DNA from: Mariniblastus fucicola
Lineage (GTDB): Bacteria; Planctomycetota; Planctomycetia; Pirellulales; Pirellulaceae
Assembly: GCF_008087665.1 (NCBI RefSeq)
Contig: NZ_CP042912.1
Span: forward strand, 3,100,001-3,164,000
Length of the DNA stretch: 64,000 nt
Direction: 5' to 3'
This document shows positions 26,278 through 35,045 of this stretch, piece by piece. Numbering within the stretch: position 1 is the stretch's first letter; each line of letters starts with the position of its first letter. The translations under genes and the position numbers were made by a program. The notes under the pieces are model-generated. The model worked only from the letters and a program-made list of their open reading frames with translations, was not told where the DNA came from and searched no databases.

Positions 26278-28980
26278 ATGGGTCGTCGAAGCAGCGCTTC
26301 CAACTCGACACGATTGTTCCAAGGCCTCTTCGCGCTGGTCTGGATCGGGTTCCTGATCTACATGATCACCGGCTATTTGAAAAAGTCCGATGACGACCCA
26401 GCGATTGCCGGCGGCGACAAGCCCGATGTTGTCACGCCCGGAACTGACGGCGATTCGAGTGCAGGCAAGTCAACGTTCGGCGATTCGAAACTGGCTACCG
26501 ACTCGAAATTGGTGCTGCCGACGCCTGGCGAAAAAACGGTCGCGGATGCAAAGACGCCGCCGCCGCCAGCCGGACCCACGGCAAGGGAAATTTTGAACGA
26601 TACGCTTGCCGTTTATCAAAACGCAGCGGCCTATTCTGACCGCGGAGTCCTGACGGCGGCCCATCAAATTGATGGTCGGCGAATCAAGGAAGACTATCCC
26701 TGGCGGACCGCGTGGGCGAGGGGTGGCAAGCTGCAGCTGGATATTTTTGACGCTGAAGTACGTAGCGACGGCAATCTGCTTTCCTGCTTCGTCAGTGAAA
26801 TTCGCACCGAAAACGTCAAAAATCAACAGCTGTTCCTGAAAGGCAGCCAACTCGTTCCGCAGTTATACAACGACCGAATCGCAGCGTACTATCTCAACGG
26901 TGGAGAGCGAATTCCGGTTAACGAAACGATCGTCCCGAACAGCACACTGCTCGTTCCGCCCGCCGTTTCATTGCTCTCGTTGGGAACCAATTCACCTTGG
27001 CTCACGTCGACCGCGATTCCGAAGCGGCTCGCCGACAGCCCGATCTACGAACCGAACAACGGCCCGGACTGCTACGTGATTCAGTGCTCTTCGCGGTTTG
27101 GAAATCTGGTGGTGTGGATCGACAAGAAAACGTCGCTCATTCAGCAGATCAAGTTTCCCAATTCGATCCTTGATCCCATGCTTGCGGCCAATCCGGAAGT
27201 TCGCGAGCTCAGTCTGTTTGCCCAGTTTCCCGGTGCCAGCCTCGATGCTTCATCGGTCGCATTCGAACCGGTCAAGCCTCGAAGCGGAGTCTGGCCGGTG
27301 CGCGAATTCGTGGCTCCTACCGATCCGCTGCCGACGAATCTTTTGGGCGAGATGGTTCCTGAATTTGTCTTGCTGGATTCGAAGCGAGCCAAGGTCACCG
27401 ATCGGCAGATCCGAGGCAAACCAATGGCGATGCTGTTTCTCGATGGTGGCGATTCCGATGCCCTGTTGATCGAAAAATTCGAAGCGGTTCGTCAGAGTAT
27501 GGGCAACGCAGGCATCAACTTCGCGGTTGTCGCTGGCCCCGGCGCAATCCAGCAGCAGCCGGGCGGATCGTGGCGGCCATCGCAAGCGATCCAGCCTGCG
27601 GTGAACCGTTCCAAAGTCCCGGTTATTGCCGATCTGAACGGGGGAACGGCAAAAGCTTTCGAGCTGGCTTCCTTGCCGGCTGTCGTTTCAATCGATTCCA
27701 AATTGCAGATTCAGTATGCCGATCTGCTGGCAAAGCCAGCGGGCTACAACGGGAAACTTGCAATCAGTGAAAAATGGGACCAACGGCTTGCGTCAGCGAT
27801 GACGGCGACTCAAAAAGGCGTCAACGTCGCCAATGATATGAAGGCGAAATACAGAACGTATCTGGACAAGTACTTCGCAGATCGCGATCAACGCCTGGTC
27901 GCCAGCTACTTTCCCGGCTATCAGCTTCCCGGCCAACAGAAAATCGCTGCCGTTCCCGCGAAAGTCCGCCGCGAGCAAACAGCCGAGCGATCAAAACTGA
28001 AACTGAATCCGAAGCTGGTTTGGGAATCTGATCTTCTTAACAGTCCAGGCAATATCGCCATGGTCCCGGATGCAAACCGGCGTCCGAAAGGCCTGTTGAT
28101 TCTCGATGGTTGGCAGACGGTCAACCTGTTCAGCCTGGATGGAAAACCGGTCAGTCGTAAGCGACTTGAGCTGCCGGATGGCGTGGCAGTGACCTCGATT
28201 CGGTCGATCGTGTCGGCCAACGGCGAGCAACGATTCGTGATGTTTTCCGTTGGTGGCAAGCAGGTGTTTGTCTTCGATGGCTCGATGCAGCTAATCGAAT
28301 CGTATCCGAAGGCTCAGGACATTCGGCATCCCGTCCTCGCATGTGAATTGCTTCCAGGCAACAGTGGGGCGAGCGACAAATTGTTGGTGTGTTTTGGCGG
28401 CACTGGCGGTGCAAATATTTTCGATTCGTTTGCCGGCACCGTCAGGTCAATCGGCGACACGGCGGTTCGTGCGTTGGCGTTGTCAGGCCAGTCGGTGATT
28501 GCGGCGAGCGAGAGAACAGGTTTATTGTTGTCGATGGACAATGGTCGCGTTATTGATGACCAACGCGAGTATACCCACATCGTCAGTGGAGCGAATGGAG
28601 TATCCGTGTTCGCGGCGACAGCGATGAATACCAGTGGTGAGTGGTCGTTGCTGTTGCTGGATCGTGACTTGAAAGCCAAGCGTCCGTTTCCGATTTCGTC
28701 GGCTGTTTTTGACAACGGCCTCGAGCCCGTGGCGGGCGTTTCGACGGGCGTTGGACGAGGCACTTGGGCAGTCGCAGATTCGACGAACCGAATTTATTTG
28801 GTATCCGATGACGGGATGTGGCTAGGCGACATGGCCGCGGACGGAAAGGTTAGCGGTCTGACGTTGATGCAAGTCGATGGTCGCACCCGTTTGATTGTGT
28901 CGACGGATCGCAAGGTCGAATGCTGGGAGTTGAATTTTGCTCCTGAGCGAGTTGGTGCGGTGAGCGGCCGCGTTGAGTAG
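26278..28980 (+). CDS. Membrane-anchored multidomain protein: LolA-like, thioredoxin-like, beta-propeller-like
   Basis: 900 residues from ATG 26278 (MGRRSS); an upstream ATG at 26233 is also in frame. One membrane helix (FQGLFALVWIGFLIYMITGY) anchors it, then a Pro/Asp-rich linker with APPPPAG-type sequence. A LolA/DUF2092-like beta domain follows at about 105-330 (AREILNDTLAVYQNAAAYSD; VIQCSSRFGNLVVWID). Next a thioredoxin-like or redoxin fold at about 360-520 (FVLLDSKRAKVTDRQIRGKP) that lacks a CxxC pair, so it is not a standard disulfide reductase. The last 320 residues are beta strands with repeated blade-like patterns. Proteins with this domain order occur in planctomycetes. Function unknown; it may monitor or bind exported substrates. 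Confidence 0.65.
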   Translation: MGRRSSASNSTRLFQGLFALVWIGFLIYMITGYLKKSDDDPAIAGGDKPDVVTPGTDGDSSAGKSTFGDSKLATDSKLVLPTPGEKTVADAKTPPPPAGPTAREILNDTLAVYQNAAAYSDRGVLTAAHQIDGRRIKEDYPWRTAWARGGKLQLDIFDAEVRSDGNLLSCFVSEIRTENVKNQQLFLKGSQLVPQLYNDRIAAYYLNGGERIPVNETIVPNSTLLVPPAVSLLSLGTNSPWLTSTAIPKRLADSPIYEPNNGPDCYVIQCSSRFGNLVVWIDKKTSLIQQIKFPNSILDPMLAANPEVRELSLFAQFPGASLDASSVAFEPVKPRSGVWPVREFVAPTDPLPTNLLGEMVPEFVLLDSKRAKVTDRQIRGKPMAMLFLDGGDSDALLIEKFEAVRQSMGNAGINFAVVAGPGAIQQQPGGSWRPSQAIQPAVNRSKVPVIADLNGGTAKAFELASLPAVVSIDSKLQIQYADLLAKPAGYNGKLAISEKWDQRLASAMTATQKGVNVANDMKAKYRTYLDKYFADRDQRLVASYFPGYQLPGQQKIAAVPAKVRREQTAERSKLKLNPKLVWESDLLNSPGNIAMVPDANRRPKGLLILDGWQTVNLFSLDGKPVSRKRLELPDGVAVTSIRSIVSANGEQRFVMFSVGGKQVFVFDGSMQLIESYPKAQDIRHPVLACELLPGNSGASDKLLVCFGGTGGANIFDSFAGTVRSIGDTAVRALALSGQSVIAASERTGLLLSMDNGRVIDDQREYTHIVSGANGVSVFAATAMNTSGEWSLLLLDRDLKAKRPFPISSAVFDNGLEPVAGVSTGVGRGTWAVADSTNRIYLVSDDGMWLGDMAADGKVSGLTLMQVDGRTRLIVSTDRKVECWELNFAPERVGAVSGRVE

Positions 28981-29017
28981 TTGTTGTTGCGCTAGTCAAT
29001 TAGTAGATCATTCAATT

Positions 29018-29142
29018 AGTAGGTCAGTTTGTCCCAGACTGATAAAATTCGCTTTGTAAGTCTGGGACAGACTTACCTACTTAAAAAAATCGGCTACAGA
29101 CTTATCTGCTCAAACGAGTCTGGGACAGACTCGCCTACTCGG
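29018..29142. repeat. Cluster of three 23-27 bp repeats with a TCTGGGACAGACT core
   Basis: One copy in inverted orientation (29018-29040, AGTAGGTCAGTTTGTCCCAG then ACT) and two direct copies (29058-29082 and 29116-29142), with a degenerate fourth at about 29094-29110. The last copy overlaps the stop codon of the YTV gene. Inverted copies can form a long hairpin and may terminate both convergent genes. Confidence 0.75.
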
Positions 29143-31945
29143 TTCGAGCCCACCAGAACAGCCTCGCGGCCTGATCTCCGCTGTACTCCATCCAAGCATT
29201 GGTGGCGTCTGCAACGCCAGGCAGATGCCAAGTGCAATGGACGCAGCATTCCTCGACGGGAATCGTGATTGTGTGAGCAACCATTGTGCATACGCGTCGC
29301 GGAATACGGACTTCTACCTGATACGGGACGCGAACAGGAACGCGTCGAAGGGCAGGGCGTTTGATCTTTCGCTTAACAGTCTTGAAGATCGTCTTCTTGA
29401 GCACCTTCGGGACCTTGACCCAATAGATTTCGGCTCGATTGACGGGCACGTTGCGAAATTTCTTTTTGTAAACAGTTCGTGTAAATGTCTCCTTGACGGT
29501 TTCGAAGTAAATTTCTGGCTTCAGTTCCGTCACGGTTCGAACGTCGGTTTTGTAAATCGTACGAGTCCGCTTTTCAGGCACCATGACACTGACGGTTTTA
29601 GTCTCGATGTAAGGAACCCGCTTCTCGACGTCAACATATTCGATCTTGGTTCGAATCTCCGGGACCTTCTCGATGAAAGTCTCATAGCGTGGCTTGGGGC
29701 TTTGAACCTTGACGATTTCATCCACTGTGCGGAACTCGGTCAGTTCGATTTCCTCTTCGTAAGGCACCATCACTTTGACTGGTTTCCGAACGACAAGGTT
29801 GACTTCCTTTTCACGCCATTCGATATCGCCCTCGACAACCCGGTGAACGATTTCCTGGCCAGCAATGTCGGGTCCACGTTCGGTAAACGTTTCTGGCAAC
29901 AAGACCTCTTTCACCTGTGGGACTCGATAATCAGCCTGGAGTTCCTTCTGGCTGACATTGTTCGCGTACTCGGACACCTCAACCATTCGCTCACGCTTTT
30001 CCTCGCGGAACTTCTGGATTGCGATTTCGCGTCGACGCGGTTCCTGGCGAAACTTGCGAACCTTTACGGTTTTTGTCTCGATCGCCGGTTTTACATCGAG
30101 GACTTGCAGTGAGACCTCTCTTTGTTCGGTACGGTAGCGTGTTACAGGCTCCATCCTGTCGCGAACTTCAATCCTGTGCTCAAGGACCGGGTACTCATAA
30201 GTCACTTCCTGCTTGACGGTTTCATGGACCGTGTAGGGGATTCTTGAATTCACGATTTTTGGCTGCCAGACAGTTTTTCGGACCGTCCGCGTCTTCGGGC
30301 AGCATGTCGAACACCCGCAGCGATCAGCTTCGACTTCGTAAGTTGGGATCGTCTCAACCGTCGTGACCCACTTACCCATGTCCCGCTTGACGTTCTGGTA
30401 TTTGGTCCGTGGGATCTGTTTGGGGATCGTCCGCTTGCCCTTTTTCATTACCTGAACAGGAACTTTGACTTTGTACTGTCGAGGAATGTTTTCGATGTAA
30501 GGAATTTTAACCGTGTACTGACGCGTCACCTGTCTTGGCGTTTGTCGGCGAGTCGTCCACGAAATCGCGACTTCCTCTTCATAGGGAATGCTCTCGGTGT
30601 AATTTTCGTACGCTTTCACGACATAAGGTACCGCGACGGTATACTCTTCCGGAACCCTTTTGGTGCTTTCGACCTGTTCGATCTTTGGTTCGCTGTAAGG
30701 CTCGACCTTAGTGTCGTAGTCAAGCACGTCGTTGAGTTCTTTTCGAGTCCCGGCAATGACGGTCGCTTTCGCTTGTCGGGACGTCTTTTCCGAATCCGTA
30801 TAAACAACGTAAGGCTCTCTCACGATCCGTGTCTCAGTCACGTTCTCGTATTGCCATTCAACTCGCTCTCGCGGGATCTTTTTTGTGACCTTGAAAGGTT
30901 TTCGCTTCTTCAACTTCAACTCATCATCAACGTAATCCACTACCAGTCGCTTGCGTTCGCGTTCCACCTCGACGGTGTACTTCTTTTGTCGAATCTCCTT
31001 GTCGACGATCGTCTTGTATTTGGTTTCGGTGACTATTTTGTCCTGCGGAACCATCACCGTATACTCCTGCTCAACCGGATAGCGATACGTTTCTTCGCGT
31101 TCTACCGGAACCATCCGCTGGCGAGGTTTGCGAACCATCACCGTGTACGGTTCTTCGACAGGAACCTGATACTCTTCCTCGCGAAAGTCCTGGAACGTGC
31201 GAATGCGAGGTTCCGGCACCATTACGGTTTCCTGAATGATGCGAGGAACCTGATGGTCGACAACTTGCTCCCGAGTGTAGGCTTCCTCTTTGATCTCCGT
31301 TCGGTAGCGGGTTTCGAAAATCGAGCTCCAGACCGTGTGGTATTGCGGAACGAGAATCGTTTTCGTAAGGCATTTGGGTTGGCAGCAGATCGTGCAAGAC
31401 TCGACTCCGCAAACGGAGCAACCGCCAGACGGAGCGACGTCCAGTGCTGCGACGGGAGTCAGGCTTCCAGGCAAAGGGCCAGCAACTGGATTCGCAAGCC
31501 CCATCGGCATCATCGGTGAGGCGACAGGAACCTTGCTGGACGGCGGCGTCAATTCCAGTGCACCAGGTTCAGAAGAAGTCCGGCTTGGGAGAATCCCTTC
31601 CGGCTGCGGCGGCGTTCGAGTCGGAAGCAATTCATAGCTCTGGCGTCGCACGGTTTGAGGACCCTCAACTTCATCAGATCCGTCGACTGCGTCAGATGAT
31701 GCTGATGGTTCAGTGACGCCGGCTGTTTCGGGTAGCTGTCCAAACGGAGTTTGGTTGCCGTAGAGGATTGGTGGCAACGACGCGTCGTCACGATCCGGGA
31801 GCTGTCCGGCACCTTCTGCTGTAACATCGGTTGGGCGAGCTACCTTTTCCTGACCATGCATCTTTCCGAGATGCGCCGAAGCGAGTACCGTGAGCGCGCA
31901 CACCGCCAGCGTGATGACTAAAACTCGATTTGAGAATGTTTTCAT
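29135..31945 (-). CDS. Secreted YTV-repeat envelope protein
   Basis: 936 residues from ATG 31945, where a signal peptide starts (MKTFSNRVLVITLAVCALTV). The open frame extends 168 codons further upstream, but that part looks non-coding and overlaps the divergent sigma gene. After a Pro/Ser-rich stretch to about residue 165 the chain is almost entirely tandem units of about 25-35 residues of the pattern VPVxREExYxxPVEExYTVMVP; this YTV motif is known from planctomycete surface proteins. Three Cys clusters stand out: CSVCGVESCTICCQPKC (about 175-192), CGCSTCCP (about 543) and ECCVHC (about 898). These could form interchain disulfides in a protein layer. Extreme Arg/Lys/Glu/Tyr/Val composition supports a structural role. 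Divergent from the sigma/kinase pair. Confidence 0.85.
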   Translation of the reverse strand: MKTFSNRVLVITLAVCALTVLASAHLGKMHGQEKVARPTDVTAEGAGQLPDRDDASLPPILYGNQTPFGQLPETAGVTEPSASSDAVDGSDEVEGPQTVRRQSYELLPTRTPPQPEGILPSRTSSEPGALELTPPSSKVPVASPMMPMGLANPVAGPLPGSLTPVAALDVAPSGGCSVCGVESCTICCQPKCLTKTILVPQYHTVWSSIFETRYRTEIKEEAYTREQVVDHQVPRIIQETVMVPEPRIRTFQDFREEEYQVPVEEPYTVMVRKPRQRMVPVEREETYRYPVEQEYTVMVPQDKIVTETKYKTIVDKEIRQKKYTVEVERERKRLVVDYVDDELKLKKRKPFKVTKKIPRERVEWQYENVTETRIVREPYVVYTDSEKTSRQAKATVIAGTRKELNDVLDYDTKVEPYSEPKIEQVESTKRVPEEYTVAVPYVVKAYENYTESIPYEEEVAISWTTRRQTPRQVTRQYTVKIPYIENIPRQYKVKVPVQVMKKGKRTIPKQIPRTKYQNVKRDMGKWVTTVETIPTYEVEADRCGCSTCCPKTRTVRKTVWQPKIVNSRIPYTVHETVKQEVTYEYPVLEHRIEVRDRMEPVTRYRTEQREVSLQVLDVKPAIETKTVKVRKFRQEPRRREIAIQKFREEKRERMVEVSEYANNVSQKELQADYRVPQVKEVLLPETFTERGPDIAGQEIVHRVVEGDIEWREKEVNLVVRKPVKVMVPYEEEIELTEFRTVDEIVKVQSPKPRYETFIEKVPEIRTKIEYVDVEKRVPYIETKTVSVMVPEKRTRTIYKTDVRTVTELKPEIYFETVKETFTRTVYKKKFRNVPVNRAEIYWVKVPKVLKKTIFKTVKRKIKRPALRRVPVRVPYQVEVRIPRRVCTMVAHTITIPVEECCVHCTWHLPGVADATNAWMEYSGDQAARLFWWARTE

Positions 31946-32149
31946 CGAATCCGCTGGATACAAACAAAGTCGCCAAACAATTGTGGCAGGTACGTATTTC
32001 GCCCGCAAAATAACAACCTTCCAAGCTAATCGCCCGAAACGATTAGAGCAACAAATTTGCGGCAAATTGAGCCTCGAAACACCCCTTTTCCAGTTGTAAG
32101 GTCTGTTCGGTATACTCAGGCATCGAAATCCTCCCCCACAGGCAAATTT

Positions 32150-32881
32150 GTGACCGATCCTCCTCCGGGTTCCAGCTTCAACACGACATGTTGGCACGTC
32201 GTAACGTCGTCCCAAGACCAGGATTCCGCGATCCGTCGTCAGTCGCTGAGCGAACTTTACCAAGCCTATTGGTATCCGCTGTTCGCTTACTTGCGTCGCA
32301 AAGGCCACTCGCAAGAGGTGGCATCGGACTACGTTCAGGGCTTCTTTCTTGAGCTGATCGACAAAGACTTTCTCGCCGCCGTCAGCCCGGAGAAGGGACG
32401 GTTTCGCTGGTTCATGATGAGCGCAATCGGACGATATGTGGGCAAGCAAAACGAGAAACAGAACGCTCAGAAGCGTGGTGGCGGCAAGGCGACGTTCTCG
32501 TTAGACGTCGAAAAAGCCGAGCAGCGATACCAGCAGGAACCGATCGAAGATTGGACTCCGGAGAAACTTTTTGAGCGTCGCTGGGCGTTGGAAGTGCTCT
32601 CCAAAGCATTGGAAATGTTGAGATCCGATCATGAAAGCCGCGGCAAACTGGAGCTTTATCGCGAACTCCAGGCAACGCTGGCCGGTGAAACGTTGACTGG
32701 TGAAGCCTGCGACGAAATCGGAGCCCGGCTCGAAATGTCACCGGTCGCGGTCAAAGTTTCTGCTCACCGGCTGAAGGAAAAGTACCGTAAAGCGTTGGTA
32801 GATGTCGTTTCGCAAACTTTGACCAGTCACGAAAGCGTCGATGACGAACTGGACAAGCTGTTCGATGCGTTGGCGGGCTGA
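32150..32881 (+). CDS. ECF-type RNA polymerase sigma factor (planctomycete STPK-linked type)
   Basis: 243 residues from GTG 32150 (VTDPPPGS); the frame is open back to ATG 32057. Region 2 is visible in LYQAYWYPLFAYLRRKGHSQEVASDYVQGFFLELID, where DYVQGFF corresponds to the core-binding and -10 element helix. Region 4 is at the C-terminus (LTGEACDEIGARLEMSPVAVKVSAHRLKEKYRKAL), a helix-turn-helix that would read the -35 element. A charged linker of about 75 residues joins them. No anti-sigma gene is adjacent; instead a serine/threonine kinase follows 205 bp downstream on the same strand. Sigma factor/kinase pairs are known in planctomycetes, and the kinase is thought to take the place of an anti-sigma factor. 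Confidence 0.87.
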   Translation: MTDPPPGSSFNTTCWHVVTSSQDQDSAIRRQSLSELYQAYWYPLFAYLRRKGHSQEVASDYVQGFFLELIDKDFLAAVSPEKGRFRWFMMSAIGRYVGKQNEKQNAQKRGGGKATFSLDVEKAEQRYQQEPIEDWTPEKLFERRWALEVLSKALEMLRSDHESRGKLELYRELQATLAGETLTGEACDEIGARLEMSPVAVKVSAHRLKEKYRKALVDVVSQTLTSHESVDDELDKLFDALAG

Positions 32882-33086
32882 GAAATGCGTTGATGTGGCA
32901 AGATCTGTTTAGCCACAAAGCAAAGTCGCTCCGAGGCTGCAGCGTTGCGATTGAGGCGGCAATAGTACTTCCTTGCGAAAACACGATCAAAAAAAATTGC
33001 AGAATTCGCTCCAACGATGTAACTGACGGAGAAATTTCCGTATTTCCACGGTAGAACGAACATTCTGCCAACTATCGGAACTGAAC

Positions 33087-35006
33087 ATGCCTCGAATTTG
33101 CTCTCAATGTAGCTCGCCCGTAACGGAAGAACTTCCCGGCGGATTGTGCCCTTCCTGTTTGCTCAAAATCGCCCGAAAGCCACGAAGCGAAGCCGCAACG
33201 ATGGCCAGCGCGGCTCAAATTCCGGGGATGCAAACTGCTCCAGGTGTCGAAGAGCTTTCGCGTCAGTTTCCGGAACTGGAGATTATCGAGCTGGTCGGAC
33301 AAGGAGGAATGGGCGCGGTTTACAAAGCGAAACAGCGGAATCTCGATCGCCTCGTCGCGTTGAAGATTTTTCTCTATCGAGCCAACGATCCCGAATTCGC
33401 GGAACGTTTCAAACGCGAAGCCCGAGCCTTGGGAAGGCTCAGCCATCCGAACATCGTCGCCGTGCACAACTTCGGCATCCGCGAATCAATGCACTTTCTG
33501 GTGATGGAGTTCGTCGATGGATTGAACCTGCGGCAGATCACCGAAGAAGCGAGGCTTGATCCGCTGCATGCGATGCAGCTGGTTCCCGAACTTTGTGACG
33601 CATTGCAGTATGCTCATTCCGAAGGCGTGATCCATCGCGACATCAAACCGGAGAATATTTTGCTCGATACTCGCGGTCGCATCAAAATCGCTGACTTTGG
33701 TTTGGCGAAAATTGCGGGGCCCGGTGACGCAGGGTTGACACATACTCAACAGGTGATGGGCACGTGGAATTACATGGCTCCAGAGCAAAAAGAGCGTCCG
33801 ACGGAAGTCGATCATCGCGCTGACATTTACTCGTTGGGTGTCGTGATCTACGAGATGCTAACCGGTGAATTGCCGTTGGGCAGGTTCCAGGTTCCATCCG
33901 CGAAAGCGTCGATCGACACAAGGTTGGACGAAGTCGTGATGCGTGCCCTGGAAAAGGAACCTGAGCGTCGCTATCAGCACGCCAGCGAATTCAAGTATGG
34001 TTTCGCTTCGTATGCAGATGCGGCCCCAATCCCCTTTGCTTCAGCGGCACCAGTTTCTGCTGCACAACCAGAAGGGGCGATGGCTGCGGTTGCTGCAATA
34101 CCAGCTCCGCCGGTCAAAGCCACGGAACATCACGTCCCTAGCGATCACATCGCCGACGGCATGCGGCTGCATGTCTGTGTGATGAGCGGTAGAGAGAAAA
34201 AAGGTCGTTGGAAAGTTGGCGATCCGAACATCGCGTTGACGCTGATGGGAGGTTCGTGCCTCGATCTTACCGAAGTTTTGGCTCGAGAGGTCAGCATCGT
34301 TTCTTTTGTGGTCATGGGCGGAATCGATATCGTCGTGCCTCACGGGGCAATCGTTGACGTTGACGGCTTGATCCTGATGGGAGCCACCACGGACAAAGTC
34401 AAATACTCGACTGAACCGGTCGCCAATCCGATGCGAGTTCGAGTCCGGTCGTTCGGATTGATGGGTGGCTGTGAGGTGCGGACGACCCGGAAGAGGCCAC
34501 CAAGTGCTGCCATTGCTTCGCCTCCACGAAAGCAGGGTCCACGTCCGTTCCGCGCTGTCGCACATGGAGCAGTTTTTCTCGCTCAAGCGATCGCCATGCT
34601 CGTCACCCTGGCCGTTCCTATCATGTTCATGTTGGGTGCATTTAACATCATCTCGGACGATGAAGAAGCAAACATGATCGGCGTCGTTACCGCGATTGCC
34701 TGCGGCATGTTCTGGGCGCTGGCAGCTCAGGTGCGAGCCATGGTTCAGCTGCCGAAACCGGATGCGTCCCCGGACGATATCGCCGAAATGGAAAGGCGTA
34801 CGGTGATCGGTTCGGCAATCCGAATGCTTGCCGTTGTGACGATTTTCGCCTGCCCGATCCTGTTCGTGATCAACAGGTATGAACACCACGACGACGAGCT
34901 AAAATTTGCGGCCATCGTTTGTGCCATACTGGGCGTCGCACTGTTCATGATTGCGAGCAAGGCGGACGAGTTCTTCAATGAACACTTCAACCGGCAGCAG
35001 CATTGA
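33087..35006 (+). CDS. Serine/threonine protein kinase with zinc ribbon, LiaF-like domain and membrane helices
   Basis: 639 residues. Order: a small zinc ribbon (CSQCSSPV ... CPSC, residues 5-25); a complete Hanks kinase domain at about 65-325 with GQGGMGAVYKA, VALKIF, HRDIKPENIL, DFGLA and APEQ; an Ala/Pro linker; then at about 355-465 a beta-strand domain with repeated VMSGREKKGRWKVG, LMGGSCLDLTE, VVMGGIDIVVPHG and ILMGATTD. That pattern is the one seen in the C-terminal domain of LiaF-type cell-envelope stress regulators. Three or four membrane helices close the chain (about 490-615). All kinase residues are present, so activity is expected. The domains that normally sense the outside in PASTA-type kinases are missing. 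Its neighbour is the ECF sigma factor gene. Confidence 0.88.
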   Translation: MPRICSQCSSPVTEELPGGLCPSCLLKIARKPRSEAATMASAAQIPGMQTAPGVEELSRQFPELEIIELVGQGGMGAVYKAKQRNLDRLVALKIFLYRANDPEFAERFKREARALGRLSHPNIVAVHNFGIRESMHFLVMEFVDGLNLRQITEEARLDPLHAMQLVPELCDALQYAHSEGVIHRDIKPENILLDTRGRIKIADFGLAKIAGPGDAGLTHTQQVMGTWNYMAPEQKERPTEVDHRADIYSLGVVIYEMLTGELPLGRFQVPSAKASIDTRLDEVVMRALEKEPERRYQHASEFKYGFASYADAAPIPFASAAPVSAAQPEGAMAAVAAIPAPPVKATEHHVPSDHIADGMRLHVCVMSGREKKGRWKVGDPNIALTLMGGSCLDLTEVLAREVSIVSFVVMGGIDIVVPHGAIVDVDGLILMGATTDKVKYSTEPVANPMRVRVRSFGLMGGCEVRTTRKRPPSAAIASPPRKQGPRPFRAVAHGAVFLAQAIAMLVTLAVPIMFMLGAFNIISDDEEANMIGVVTAIACGMFWALAAQVRAMVQLPKPDASPDDIAEMERRTVIGSAIRMLAVVTIFACPILFVINRYEHHDDELKFAAIVCAILGVALFMIASKADEFFNEHFNRQQH

Positions 35007-35045
35007 GCTGCCACCGGAATTCTTGACGACGATCGATTGCGATGC

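Noticed and set aside
31946-32449. N-terminal extension of the YTV gene to an upstream ATG
   Set aside because: The extension overlaps the sigma gene on the other strand and lacks repeat character, while a typical signal peptide starts at 31945.
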